Shown: positions 16,239-23,974 of the stretch, piece by piece
Layout: every line of letters starts with the position of its first letter
Numbering within the stretch: position 1 is the stretch's first letter
Assembly (NCBI RefSeq): GCF_021390325.1
Contig: NZ_JAJUWU010000009.1
Location: 62,001-126,000, forward strand
From: Jiella avicenniae
GTDB taxonomy: Bacteria; Pseudomonadota; Alphaproteobacteria; Rhizobiales; Rhizobiaceae
Direction of reading: 5' to 3'
DNA length: 64,000 bases
Made by a program: the position numbers and the translations under genes
The notes under the pieces: generated by a model
Database searches by the model: none
Told to the model about the DNA's origin: nothing
What the model saw: the letters and a program-made list of their open reading frames with translations, nothing else

Positions 16239-16602
16239 TCTTCCACCCGCTCGCCTCGACGACGCTGCATGCTGCGTCTGCGCCCGGTCGGCCATCGGCT
16301 TCGGCTATGCGCCGCGCGACAGTCACGGCCGGGTCGGATCGCCCATCATCTGGGTGTGCGACGACCCGGATTGCCTCGATATCGCAAAGGACAGCTACGA
16401 GATGAAACAGGGCGAGTTCGACCGCGTCGAGGCAATGGCTGTCATCGACGGGCTGGAGTGCGGCCGCAGGCAGGCGATGGAGATCGGCACGTCCGATCTC
16501 GCCGAGATGACCGACGATCAGCGTCTCGACTTCGCGCGCGCCATCGTCGCCGGCTACCGGTCGGCGTTGAAGGTGAAGATACGCGACGAGGCGCCTTTCT
16601 GA
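16219..16602 (+). CDS. DUF6511-type cysteine-rich phage protein
   Basis: The start at 16,219 is chosen inside the end of the DnaA-like gene, with a GGGGAG element about 12 bases upstream; the longer frame is a shadow. The 127 residues include CCVCARSAIGFGYAP and a CDDPDCLD pair, suggesting a bound zinc, followed by a helical half containing KQGEFDRVEAMA. The pattern matches phage proteins placed in DUF6511. The function is unknown, but it consistently lies between replication genes and the primase. Confidence 0.75.
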   Translation: MSAPSRDLPPARLDDAACCVCARSAIGFGYAPRDSHGRVGSPIIWVCDDPDCLDIAKDSYEMKQGEFDRVEAMAVIDGLECGRRQAMEIGTSDLAEMTDDQRLDFARAIVAGYRSALKVKIRDEAPF

Positions 16603-16604
16603 CC

Positions 16605-18968
16605 ATGGGCATAGACGCACCACCACCGCCCGGCGAGCCGGCCAATCTCGTCGTCGCCCTGTCGCTCGCGGCCAAGGGGCTTGCGGTCTTCCCGGTCCAT
16701 TCCGGCGGCCCGAAGGCCAAGGCGCCGATGCCGTTCTTCCGCTGGCGCGACCAGAGCTCGACGGACGCGGCGACGATCCGCGAGTGGTGGCGCCGGTGGC
16801 CGGACGCCGCGCCCGCGCTGGACGTCGGGAAGTCCGGCCTGTTCGTCGTCGATGCCGACCGGCACGACCCGGAGCACGACGGCGTGGAGGCGTGGTCCGG
16901 CATAATGGCCGAGGCCGGCGCTTCTCCGGACGGCATCCCGATCGTCGCGACACCGAACGACGGCAGCCATTGGATCTTCCGCCAATCCGGTGGCCTGCGC
17001 AACAGCAAGGGGCGGCTGCCTAAGGGTGTCGATGTTCGCGGCGACGGCGGCTACATCGTCGCGCCCGGCGCCGTCATGGCTGACGGCCGGATGTACGAGC
17101 TGGCCGGCGATCTTGATACCGCTCCGCCGGTGCCTGACTGGCTGACGAAATGGCTGGAGAAGGGTGAAGAGGGGGCGGCCGGTCTTTCCGATAAAGAGGG
17201 GCTGAAACCGCTGCCGCAAAGGGCTTTGAGCCCCGCCGGAACTCATGCAAATTTTGCATCAGTTCGAACCGAAACCTCGCTCGACGAGATCCACGACCTC
17301 CTCAGCCACATACCGTCTGACGTCGGCTATCACGAGTGGGTGCAGGTGCTGATGGCGCTGCACGCCGCGACCGGCGGATCGTCTGATGGCTTGTCGCTCG
17401 CCGATGCCTGGAGTGCGGGCGGATCGAAGTACAAGGCCGGCGAGGTGGCGCGGAAGTGGCGCTCGTTCAAATCGCAGGGCATCAACGGCGCGACCATTGC
17501 GGCCATTGCCCAGCAGTTCGGAGCTGACCTCAGCGCCATTCGGATCAGGCATCTTCCACCGCTGCCGGAGGTGACGGCCGAGGAAGAGGCGCAGAGCCGC
17601 GCGATCGTTGCGAACATGACGGTTGGCGGGAAGAAGGTGTTTGCCGCCCGGCAGCTCCTTCAGCACGACGACGGCACGCTGACCGACGAGGACGGCGTCA
17701 TTGTCGAGGCAAAGCTGCCCGCAGCGACGGCGCCACCATCGGACACGCCATTCCCGCCCGGGCTCGTCGGCGAGATCGCCGAGTGGATCGTCGGTACGGC
17801 TCTGAAGCCCCAGCCAGCTATTTCGATCGCGGCGGCCCTGACCATCGTCGGTTGCGCGGCCGGGCGCCAGTTCCAGGGACCGACCGGCGCCGGGACCGCG
17901 CTCTACGTCCTCGGCCTGGCGCCGACCGCCCAGGGCAAGGACACGCCGCTGAAGCAGATCGGCCGCGTCATGCAGGGAGCGGGCCTCACGATGCACCTCG
18001 GGCCGGACGAGTTCATGTCGTTTTCGGCCGTGGTCAACACGATGAAGCGCAAGCCGCTCTGCCTTGCGCCCATGGACGAGTTCGGCGACTTCATGCGCCG
18101 CGTATTCGATCGCAAAGGGTCGATCCATGCCCGGGCGATCCCGAAGGTGCTGCGATCGCTCTGGGGCGCGAACTTCGACATGGTGGCGACAGCGGAATGG
18201 GCGGACAGGCCGAGCGAGCCGCTGCCGGCGCCGCACTTGTCCATCTTCGGCGTCTCGACGCACGAGCAGTTCTACACCGCGCTTGAGAACGGCGCCGTGG
18301 CCGACGGCACGCTGAACCGTTTTCTGATCGTGGAGGGCGTGCGGCGGCCGAAGCGGGTCAAGCCCGATGTCGAGCGCGAGATCGTCCCACAGACTATCAT
18401 CGACGGCGTCCGCGGAGTCTACCTCGCCAGCGGAGAGATGCCGGCACTTTCGCGCAACGACGTCAGCGCCAACCCGGCCGACCATGGCCGGACGCGGCGC
18501 ATCGGATGGGGGCCTGGCGCGGAGAGGGCGTGGGAAGCGTTCGGCGCCGAGGTCGAGCAGCGCATGTTCGATGTCCCGGCTGAGGCAGACCTTCTTGGCC
18601 GGACGGTCGAGATGGCGGTGCGGATCGCCACCATCGTCGCGGCCGGGCGCGGATCGGCCAGCGTTTCGGTCGAGGACATCGCTTTCGGCATCGACCTGGC
18701 GCGCCAGTCTGCGGACACGATGATCGCCGGTGCGGCCGACTTCATGGCCGAGAACGAGCAGGAGGCGAACTGGCAGAAGATCGTTCGGATGATCCGGGAT
18801 GGTGGCGGGCGTGTCGTCTATCGGTCGATCTTCAACCGCATGCGGCACATGCGCAGCCGAGACCTGCGTGAACTACTCGCCCACATGGTCGATACCGGCG
18901 TGATCGTCGAGGAGGAGGTCACGTCGTCCAGCGGGGGGCATAAGGCGAAATGGTACGCTGTCGAGTAG
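16605..18968 (+). CDS. Bifunctional primase-polymerase with PriCT-like and DUF3987-like regions
   Basis: The start at 16,605 is the first ATG after the DUF6511 stop. Residues about 12-190 match the bifunctional DNA primase/polymerase (prim-pol) domain (ALSLAAKGLAVFPVHSGG, then FVVDADRHD, then GGYIVAPGA). Residues about 225-310 match PriCT (YHEWVQVLMALHAATGG). The C-terminal 400 residues resemble the DUF3987 type of phage ATPase but lack a clean P-loop (GLAPTAQGKDT stands in its place). The protein probably primes phage DNA and associates with a helicase. It is the last early gene and ends just before a terminator and the iterons. Confidence 0.85.
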   Translation: MGIDAPPPPGEPANLVVALSLAAKGLAVFPVHSGGPKAKAPMPFFRWRDQSSTDAATIREWWRRWPDAAPALDVGKSGLFVVDADRHDPEHDGVEAWSGIMAEAGASPDGIPIVATPNDGSHWIFRQSGGLRNSKGRLPKGVDVRGDGGYIVAPGAVMADGRMYELAGDLDTAPPVPDWLTKWLEKGEEGAAGLSDKEGLKPLPQRALSPAGTHANFASVRTETSLDEIHDLLSHIPSDVGYHEWVQVLMALHAATGGSSDGLSLADAWSAGGSKYKAGEVARKWRSFKSQGINGATIAAIAQQFGADLSAIRIRHLPPLPEVTAEEEAQSRAIVANMTVGGKKVFAARQLLQHDDGTLTDEDGVIVEAKLPAATAPPSDTPFPPGLVGEIAEWIVGTALKPQPAISIAAALTIVGCAAGRQFQGPTGAGTALYVLGLAPTAQGKDTPLKQIGRVMQGAGLTMHLGPDEFMSFSAVVNTMKRKPLCLAPMDEFGDFMRRVFDRKGSIHARAIPKVLRSLWGANFDMVATAEWADRPSEPLPAPHLSIFGVSTHEQFYTALENGAVADGTLNRFLIVEGVRRPKRVKPDVEREIVPQTIIDGVRGVYLASGEMPALSRNDVSANPADHGRTRRIGWGPGAERAWEAFGAEVEQRMFDVPAEADLLGRTVEMAVRIATIVAAGRGSASVSVEDIAFGIDLARQSADTMIAGAADFMAENEQEANWQKIVRMIRDGGGRVVYRSIFNRMRHMRSRDLRELLAHMVDTGVIVEEEVTSSSGGHKAKWYAVE

Positions 18969-18996
18969 ACGCCGACGTGACCCATCGAACGACAGG

Positions 18997-19021
18997 AGCC
19001 GGCCTTCAAGCCGGCTTTTTT
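18997..19021 (+). terminator. Rho-independent terminator of the early operon
   Basis: A 7-bp stem (AGCCGGC at 18,997-19,003 with GCCGGCT at 19,010-19,016), a six-base loop and a run of six T form a classic intrinsic terminator 29 bases after the primase stop. Confidence 0.9.
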
Positions 19022-19025
19022 CGTT

Positions 19026-19286
19026 ACGCACTCGCCTACGCACTCGCCACGCACTTGACGCACTCGATTGACGTCCGCGTAAAGCAAGTGCGTAGAGCGG
19101 TACGCACTCGGTTACGCACTTGACGCACGATAAGTCTTTGAAAAGACGAACTAAAAACCAAGTGCGTCAAGTGCGTAGATATTGTGAGGAGTCAGAGGAC
19201 TTCAACCAGAGAGAGGGGCGTATAGGGGAAATTTGCAACCGGTGATCATTGTATTTGGGGGTATTACGCGTGTGCGCACGCACTTG
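19026..19286. repeat. Iteron cluster (ACGCACTYG), candidate phage origin
   Basis: Ten exact copies of the nonamer ACGCACTCG or ACGCACTTG occur in the 424-base gap between the primase and NusG-like genes. Forward copies start at 19,026, 19,038, 19,049, 19,058, 19,102, 19,114 and 19,278; reverse copies start at 19,085, 19,159 and 19,168. Several are directly abutting. An AT-rich stretch with a perfect GTCTTT/AAAGAC hairpin (19,134-19,147) lies among them. Such arrays usually bind a replication initiator or a regulator. Proximity to the primase and DnaA-like genes favours an origin. Confidence 0.85.
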
Positions 19287-19392
19287 CCTCACTCGCCCGG
19301 CACCGCTTGACCGCCGCCGCGTCTCGCGCCATCATCTGCGCGCTCACCGATGCCACGCCTACGGGCTCCTCACCGCCACACGAGGAGCCAGC

Positions 19393-19932
19393 ATGACCAG
19401 CACAGCCGATCACCGACCAGCGAGTTGGTATGTCGTCAGAACCAACCCACGCTGTGAGGCGAGGGCGAAGGCTTCGCTGGAGGCCGAGGGGTTCGTGACG
19501 TACCTCCCGACAATGAGGTACGAGTTCCGCCACAAGCGGACGAAGATGTGGGTCGAGCGTACCCGCTCACTTTTCACCGGATATCTCTTTCTCGGCATGC
19601 CAGGCATTCGCCACTGGGGCGTCGTGCGCCAGTGCGACGGCGTGGCCAAGGTGCTTGAGATTGGGGGGAACCCAGTTCCTATCGGCGCCAATCTCGTGGA
19701 CGGCGTCCGTCGCGATCAGGAGGCAGGCCGCTTCGACGTCATGAGGCGATCGAGTGTGAAGCGCATGTTCACGGCTGGGCAGCGTGCGTTGATCGCCGCA
19801 GGCCCGATGGCCGGATTGGAGGTCGTCGTCGAAGCGCATCGCAACAGCCGGGAGGTCAAGGTCATTGCCGACTTCATTTCCGCGACCGGAGACGTGATTG
19901 TGAATGTCGACAACTTGCGAGACGCCGCTTGA
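19393..19932 (+). CDS. NusG/RfaH-like transcription antiterminator
   Basis: The start at 19,393 is chosen because the NGN domain begins there (SWYVVRTNPRCEARAKASLE at residues 11-30); the upstream open frame is arginine- and cysteine-rich shadow. LFTGYLFLGM (about 60-69) is typical of the domain that clamps RNA polymerase, and AGQRALIAAGPMAGLEVVV near 137 is the KOW region. A specialised NusG paralogue placed between early and late genes could let polymerase pass the terminators at 20,063 and 38,364 and read the long late operon. This role is inferred from position. Confidence 0.88.
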   Translation: MTSTADHRPASWYVVRTNPRCEARAKASLEAEGFVTYLPTMRYEFRHKRTKMWVERTRSLFTGYLFLGMPGIRHWGVVRQCDGVAKVLEIGGNPVPIGANLVDGVRRDQEAGRFDVMRRSSVKRMFTAGQRALIAAGPMAGLEVVVEAHRNSREVKVIADFISATGDVIVNVDNLRDAA

Positions 19933-20062
19933 CATGTGGGCGTCTTCACCGCATTTTTCCGATCGACTGATTTGCTCGACAGCAGCGGGGCCGCGTCAGA
20001 CGCGAGTTGCACGCCGGGGCAAGGGGAAGACGATCGTCACTTCCTGATTTGGTTTTCTATGG

Positions 20063-20085
20063 GGCTCGCTTCGGCGGGCCTTTTT
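20063..20085 (+). terminator. Intrinsic terminator upstream of the late operon
   Basis: A 7-bp stem (GGCTCGC at 20,063-20,069 with GCGGGCC at 20,074-20,080, one G-T pair) is closed by a TTCG tetraloop and followed by five T. It stands between the antiterminator gene and terminase, 28 bases before the small terminase start. Confidence 0.85.
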
Positions 20086-20112
20086 CGTCTCCCGACATTG
20101 CGAGGATAAGTC

Positions 20113-20649
20113 ATGGCGCTCGGCGAGAAGCGGGGACGCTTCGTCGAGGAATATCTCCACGACTTGAATGCGACCCAGGCGGCTATCAGGGCCGGCTACA
20201 GTGCGAAGACGGCATACTCACAAGGGCAGAGGCTGTTGAAGGATGTTGAAATCCTTGCTGCCATCTCCGAGGCCAAGGCTGCTCGCTCCGAACGCACGAA
20301 GATCGATGCCGACTGGCTTCTGCGCCGGCTTGCTGACGAAGCCGAGGCCGACGTCGCCGATCTCTACGATGAGCAGGGCTCTTTGAGGCCAGTGAGCGAA
20401 TGGCCGCTCATCTGGCGCAAGGGTCTCGTCGCCGGCCTCGACGTCGAGGAGATCAAGTCCGAGGGCGTCACAATCGGAATCATCCGCAAGGTGAAGCTGT
20501 CCGACCGTGTGAAGCGCCTGGAGCTGATCGGCAAGCATGTCGAGGTGCAGGCATTCCGCGAGCAGGTCGGGCATGGAAATCCCGACGGCTCGCCTCTCGT
20601 GACCCGCATCGAACTCGTCTCGCCCGGCGATGGCGACAGCGAGGCTTGA
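20113..20649 (+). CDS. terS: Terminase small subunit
   Basis: The 178-residue protein begins with the terminase_2 DNA-binding domain (FVEEYLHDLNATQAAIRAGY and SAKTAYSQGQRLL at residues about 10-43), which recognises the packaging site on the phage concatemer. A central coiled-coil and an acidic segment follow, and the C-terminus probably binds the large subunit. The gene overlaps terL by 20 bases, and it is the first gene after the terminator, so it is expected to need antitermination or its own promoter. No separate promoter was identified. Confidence 0.9.
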   Translation: MALGEKRGRFVEEYLHDLNATQAAIRAGYSAKTAYSQGQRLLKDVEILAAISEAKAARSERTKIDADWLLRRLADEAEADVADLYDEQGSLRPVSEWPLIWRKGLVAGLDVEEIKSEGVTIGIIRKVKLSDRVKRLELIGKHVEVQAFREQVGHGNPDGSPLVTRIELVSPGDGDSEA

Positions 20650-21868
20650 GCTTCCGCCGCGCTTGATTCCGGTCTTTCAGGGTGACGCGCGGTATCGTGG
20701 CGCCCGCGGCGGCCGAGGGTCTGGCAAGACGCGCTCGTTCGCCAAGATGACGGCGGTCCGGGCCTACATGGCCGCGGCACAGGCGACGTCTGGTGTCGTG
20801 CTTTGCGGGCGCGAGTTCATGAACAGCCTCGACGAAAGCTCGATGAGCGAGGTCAAAGCCGCGATCGCCGAGACGCCATGGCTGACGCCGTTCTTCGACG
20901 TCGGCGAGAAGTTCATCCGGACGCAGGGTCTGCCGGGTCGGGTCGACTACCGCTTCGTCGGGCTTCGTCACAACATCGACAGCCTGAAGTCCAAGGCGAA
21001 GATCCTCATCGCATGGATCGACGAAGCCGAGGCGGTTTCGGAATCCGCCTGGGTGAAGCTGATCCCGACAGTCCGAGAGGCCGGATCGGAAATCTGGCTG
21101 ACATGGAATCCGGAGAGCGACGAGAGCCCGACCAACAAGCGCTTCGTGGTCAAGCCGCCGGCGGACGCGAAGATCGTCGAGCTGAACTACCACCACAATC
21201 CGTGGTTCCCGGGCGTCTTGGAGGCCGAACGGCGCTCTGACCAGGCGCGTCTTGATCCGAACACCTACGCGCATGTCTGGGAAGGCGCCTACCTCGTCAA
21301 CAGCGACAGGCAGGTGTTTGCCGGCAAGTGGCGCGTCGACGAGTTTGAGCCCGGATCGGACTGGGACGGTCCGTACCAGGGCGGCGACTTCGGCTTCTCG
21401 CAGGACCCGACCGCCGCGGTGCGGTGCTGGGTGCATGGCGACAGGCTGTTCGTGGAGCATGAGGCCGGCAAGGTCGGGCTGGAGCTCGACGATACGGCGA
21501 AGTTCATCACCGACCGCATTCCCGGCTTCGAGGAGCATGTCACGCGCTGGGACAGCGCCCGGCCGGAGTCGATCAGCCATCTCCGCCGGCATGGCCTGTC
21601 GCGGTCGGAGGCGGTCGAGAAGTGGAAGGGCAGCGTCGAAGACGGCGTCGCCTTCCTACGCTCCTTCCGCGAGATCGTGGTTCATTCGCGCTGCAAGGAG
21701 CTGGCGAAGGAGATGCGGCTCTACAGCTACAAGGTCGATCGGCTGAGCGGCGACATCAAGCCGGACATCGTCGACGCCTGGAACCACTACATCGACGCAC
21801 TTCGCTACGCAGTCGGGCCGATGATCCGGCAAGGCTTCACCTACGGAATGCTTGAGGCTCTGGACTGA
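20630..21868 (+). CDS. terL: Terminase large subunit (PBSX/XtmB type)
   Basis: The 412-residue packaging motor has a Walker A GGRGSGKT at residues 27-34 and a Walker B WIDEAE at 129-134. The C-terminal nuclease domain begins with GGDFGFSQDPTAAVRCW, whose first Asp is expected to bind metal. The protein packages phage DNA into the prohead and cuts it. It overlaps terS and shares the last base of its stop with the portal start. Family assignment rests on the PBSX-like WNPESDESPTNKRF stretch. Confidence 0.93.
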   Translation: MATARLELPPRLIPVFQGDARYRGARGGRGSGKTRSFAKMTAVRAYMAAAQATSGVVLCGREFMNSLDESSMSEVKAAIAETPWLTPFFDVGEKFIRTQGLPGRVDYRFVGLRHNIDSLKSKAKILIAWIDEAEAVSESAWVKLIPTVREAGSEIWLTWNPESDESPTNKRFVVKPPADAKIVELNYHHNPWFPGVLEAERRSDQARLDPNTYAHVWEGAYLVNSDRQVFAGKWRVDEFEPGSDWDGPYQGGDFGFSQDPTAAVRCWVHGDRLFVEHEAGKVGLELDDTAKFITDRIPGFEEHVTRWDSARPESISHLRRHGLSRSEAVEKWKGSVEDGVAFLRSFREIVVHSRCKELAKEMRLYSYKVDRLSGDIKPDIVDAWNHYIDALRYAVGPMIRQGFTYGMLEALD

Positions 21869-23304
21869 TGCTCGGATTTGACGGCCTCCGCAGCTTCGTG
21901 ACCGGCATGGCCAATTCATTCGGCCTCGGAGGTGATCGCGACAAGCGCGCCGGCATGGGCTTCGGTTTGACGCTGATCGACTCGGCCGAGCTCGATGCGA
22001 TGTATCGGTCGGATTGGCTGTCGCGGAAGATCGTCGACATCATCCCGAACGACATGACGCGGGAATGGCGCGACTGGCAGGCCGAGAAGCCGCAGATCGA
22101 GGCGATCGAGGCCGTCGAGAAGGCGCCGCAGATCGATCTGGTGCGCAAGGTCAACCGGGCGCTGCGCAAGTCGCGGCTGAAGGGTGGCGCAGCCATCTTC
22201 ATCGGCATCCGCAACGCCGACCATTCCACGCCGCTGGAGCCCGACGCAGTCGCTAAGGGCGCGCTCGAATACTTGCATGTCCTCGGCCGCGACGAAGTGA
22301 CGGTCGGGCCGGCCATTCTGGACGTTACGAGCCCGATCTTCGGCGAGCCGGAGTGGTACGAGGTCCGCAGCCAGTCCGGCCAGACGACGCAGGTGCATCC
22401 GTCCCGCATGGTTCGCTTCGTCGGCATGGAAATCCTCGACAGCGAGAGCATGCGGTCTCAGGACGGCTGGGGCGATAGCGTCCTTCAGGTGATTTACGGC
22501 GCGATCCAGAACGCTACCTCGGCGCAGGAGCACGTCGCCGCGCTGATCCCGGAGGCGAAGCAGGACATCATCTACATTCCCGGCCTGTCCAAGGCGATCG
22601 CCACGACCGGCGGCGAGCAGGCGGTGACCAAGCGCTTCACCTACGCGGCGCAGCTCAAGTCAATGTTCTCGACCATTCTCCTCGAGGGGAACGGCGCGAA
22701 CGGTGATCAGGCCGCGGGCGAACGGTGGGAGCAGAAGCAGATCAATTTCGCTCAGCTGCCAGAGCTGATGCGGCAGTATCTGCAGGTGGCCTGCGGCGCG
22801 GCCGACGTGCCGACCATCCGCCTTCTCGGCGAGGCACCATCGGGCCTCGGGTCGAACGGCGAGAGCGCGCTGACGGCCTATTACGACAACGTCGGCGCCA
22901 GGCAACGCACGGAGCTTTCTCCGCAGCTTCACCGGCTCGACGAGGTGATTATCCGCTCGGCGCTCGGCTCGCGCCCGCCGGACGTCTACTACGAATGGTC
23001 GCCGCTCTACGGCCTTTCCGAGAAGGACAAGGCCGAGGTCTTCTCCAAGGTCGCCACCGCGGCTCGGTCGATCATCGGCACCGGAGGCGGGCAGCCGTCG
23101 ATCATCGCGCTGGAGCCATTCTCCGAGGCGCTGGTCAACACCATCGTCGAGATGGGCGTGATGCCTGGCCTCGACAGCGCGATCGACAGCTACGGCGGCA
23201 CGCTTGAGGAGCCGCCCACGGCTGAGGAGCAGGCTGCGGCGCTGGCGATGGCCGCGGCAGAGCAGGGTGGGGCCGATCCCAACGGCGGCCAGCAAGGACA
23301 GTGA
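21868..23304 (+). CDS. Portal protein (DUF1073 family)
   Basis: The 478-residue protein contains the DUF1073 pattern, including WLSRKIVDIIPNDMTREWR (residues about 50-68) and a region near YIPGLSKAIATTGGE. It should form the dodecameric portal at the unique capsid vertex through which DNA enters and leaves. In some phages this family is fused to an anti-CBASS Acb1 phosphodiesterase; no such extension is seen, because the protein ends in a Gly/Gln-rich tail. It follows terL without a gap. Confidence 0.9.
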   Translation: MLGFDGLRSFVTGMANSFGLGGDRDKRAGMGFGLTLIDSAELDAMYRSDWLSRKIVDIIPNDMTREWRDWQAEKPQIEAIEAVEKAPQIDLVRKVNRALRKSRLKGGAAIFIGIRNADHSTPLEPDAVAKGALEYLHVLGRDEVTVGPAILDVTSPIFGEPEWYEVRSQSGQTTQVHPSRMVRFVGMEILDSESMRSQDGWGDSVLQVIYGAIQNATSAQEHVAALIPEAKQDIIYIPGLSKAIATTGGEQAVTKRFTYAAQLKSMFSTILLEGNGANGDQAAGERWEQKQINFAQLPELMRQYLQVACGAADVPTIRLLGEAPSGLGSNGESALTAYYDNVGARQRTELSPQLHRLDEVIIRSALGSRPPDVYYEWSPLYGLSEKDKAEVFSKVATAARSIIGTGGGQPSIIALEPFSEALVNTIVEMGVMPGLDSAIDSYGGTLEEPPTAEEQAAALAMAAAEQGGADPNGGQQGQ

Positions 23305-23333
23305 CATAAAAGAAGGGTTCTGCTATAAGAAAC

Positions 23334-23368
23334 GGGCCGATTTGGTGCTGGACACACCGCCTCGGCCC
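23334..23368 (+). other. Extended RNA hairpin upstream of the HNH gene
   Basis: GGGCCGA (23,334-23,340) pairs with TCGGCCC (23,362-23,368), and inside it GGTG (23,344-23,347) pairs with CACC (23,355-23,358). There is no T-run, so it is not a simple terminator. It lies in the 87-base gap between portal and HNH endonuclease genes and may mark the insertion edge or a regulatory element. Confidence 0.5.
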
Positions 23369-23391
23369 TGACCACAACATGGAGGTGACCC

Positions 23392-23949
23392 ATGCCGATG
23401 GCTCCAAAACCATTAGCAGAATTGCTCGGCGGTGAAACCCGTTTCGGACGGTTGGCTGTCCTTGGAGAAGATGCACCGAAGCTATATCGAGGTCGCCGGA
23501 TTCGCTATGTCCGGTGCCTGTGCGACTGTGGCAATGAGCGTTCCGTGATCTACACGTCTCTGACGGGCGGCAGGACTACAAGCTGCGGCTGCCTGCACGA
23601 CGAGATGGCGGTTGCAAAAATCCAAGAGGCTAGGGCGGGATGGACCCGCCACCGCCATGCTGCCGGCGACCATCAAAGCCCGGAATACCATGCGTGGACG
23701 GGCATGAAGTATCGGTGCCAGACGCCTACTGCCCACAACTACGAGCGATACGGCGGCCGGGGCATCTCTGTATGCCAGCGATGGAACGACAGCTTCGAGG
23801 CCTTCTTCGAGGATATGGGGCCGCGACCATCGCCTGAACATTCGCTGGACCGGTTTCCAAACAACGATGGAGACTACGAGCCCGGCAATGTTCGTTGGGC
23901 AACTCCGGCAGAACAGGCCAACAACCGAAGACCTCCGAGGCGCCGATAA
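23392..23949 (+). CDS. HNH/AP2-type homing-endonuclease-like protein
   Basis: The 185-residue protein has zinc-binding cysteines in CLCDCGNE and SCGCLHDE near residues 43-70. Its C-terminus has the phage free-standing pattern [27 protein letters not shown] and [15 protein letters not shown]. Such proteins are mobile endonucleases that spread by cutting phages that lack them. It interrupts the conserved portal-protease order and carries a terminator over its stop. GGAGGTG precedes the ATG. The cleavage target is probably in the portal-protease region. Confidence 0.85.
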   Translation: MPMAPKPLAELLGGETRFGRLAVLGEDAPKLYRGRRIRYVRCLCDCGNERSVIYTSLTGGRTTSCGCLHDEMAVAKIQEARAGWTRHRHAAGDHQSPEYHAWTGMKYRCQTPTAHNYERYGGRGISVCQRWNDSFEAFFEDMGPRPSPEHSLDRFPNNDGDYEPGNVRWATPAEQANNRRPPRRR

Positions 23950-23960
23950 GGCGCCTTTTT
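23939..23960 (+). terminator. Terminator overlapping the HNH stop codon
   Basis: GGCGCC at 23,939-23,944 pairs with GGCGCC at 23,950-23,955; the five-base loop carries the TAA stop and five T follow. It would end transcripts of the inserted gene or reduce read-through into the head genes. Confidence 0.75.
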
Positions 23961-23974
23961 CATAGGGCGCCCAC

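Noticed and set aside
17259-18848. 529-codon minus-strand frame opposite the primase gene
   Set aside because: It is an antisense shadow; the plus-strand prim-pol motifs are unambiguous.
19026-19286. CRISPR-like interpretation of the repeats
   Set aside because: The repeats are only 9 bp, occur in both orientations and have no regular spacer length; no cas genes are present.
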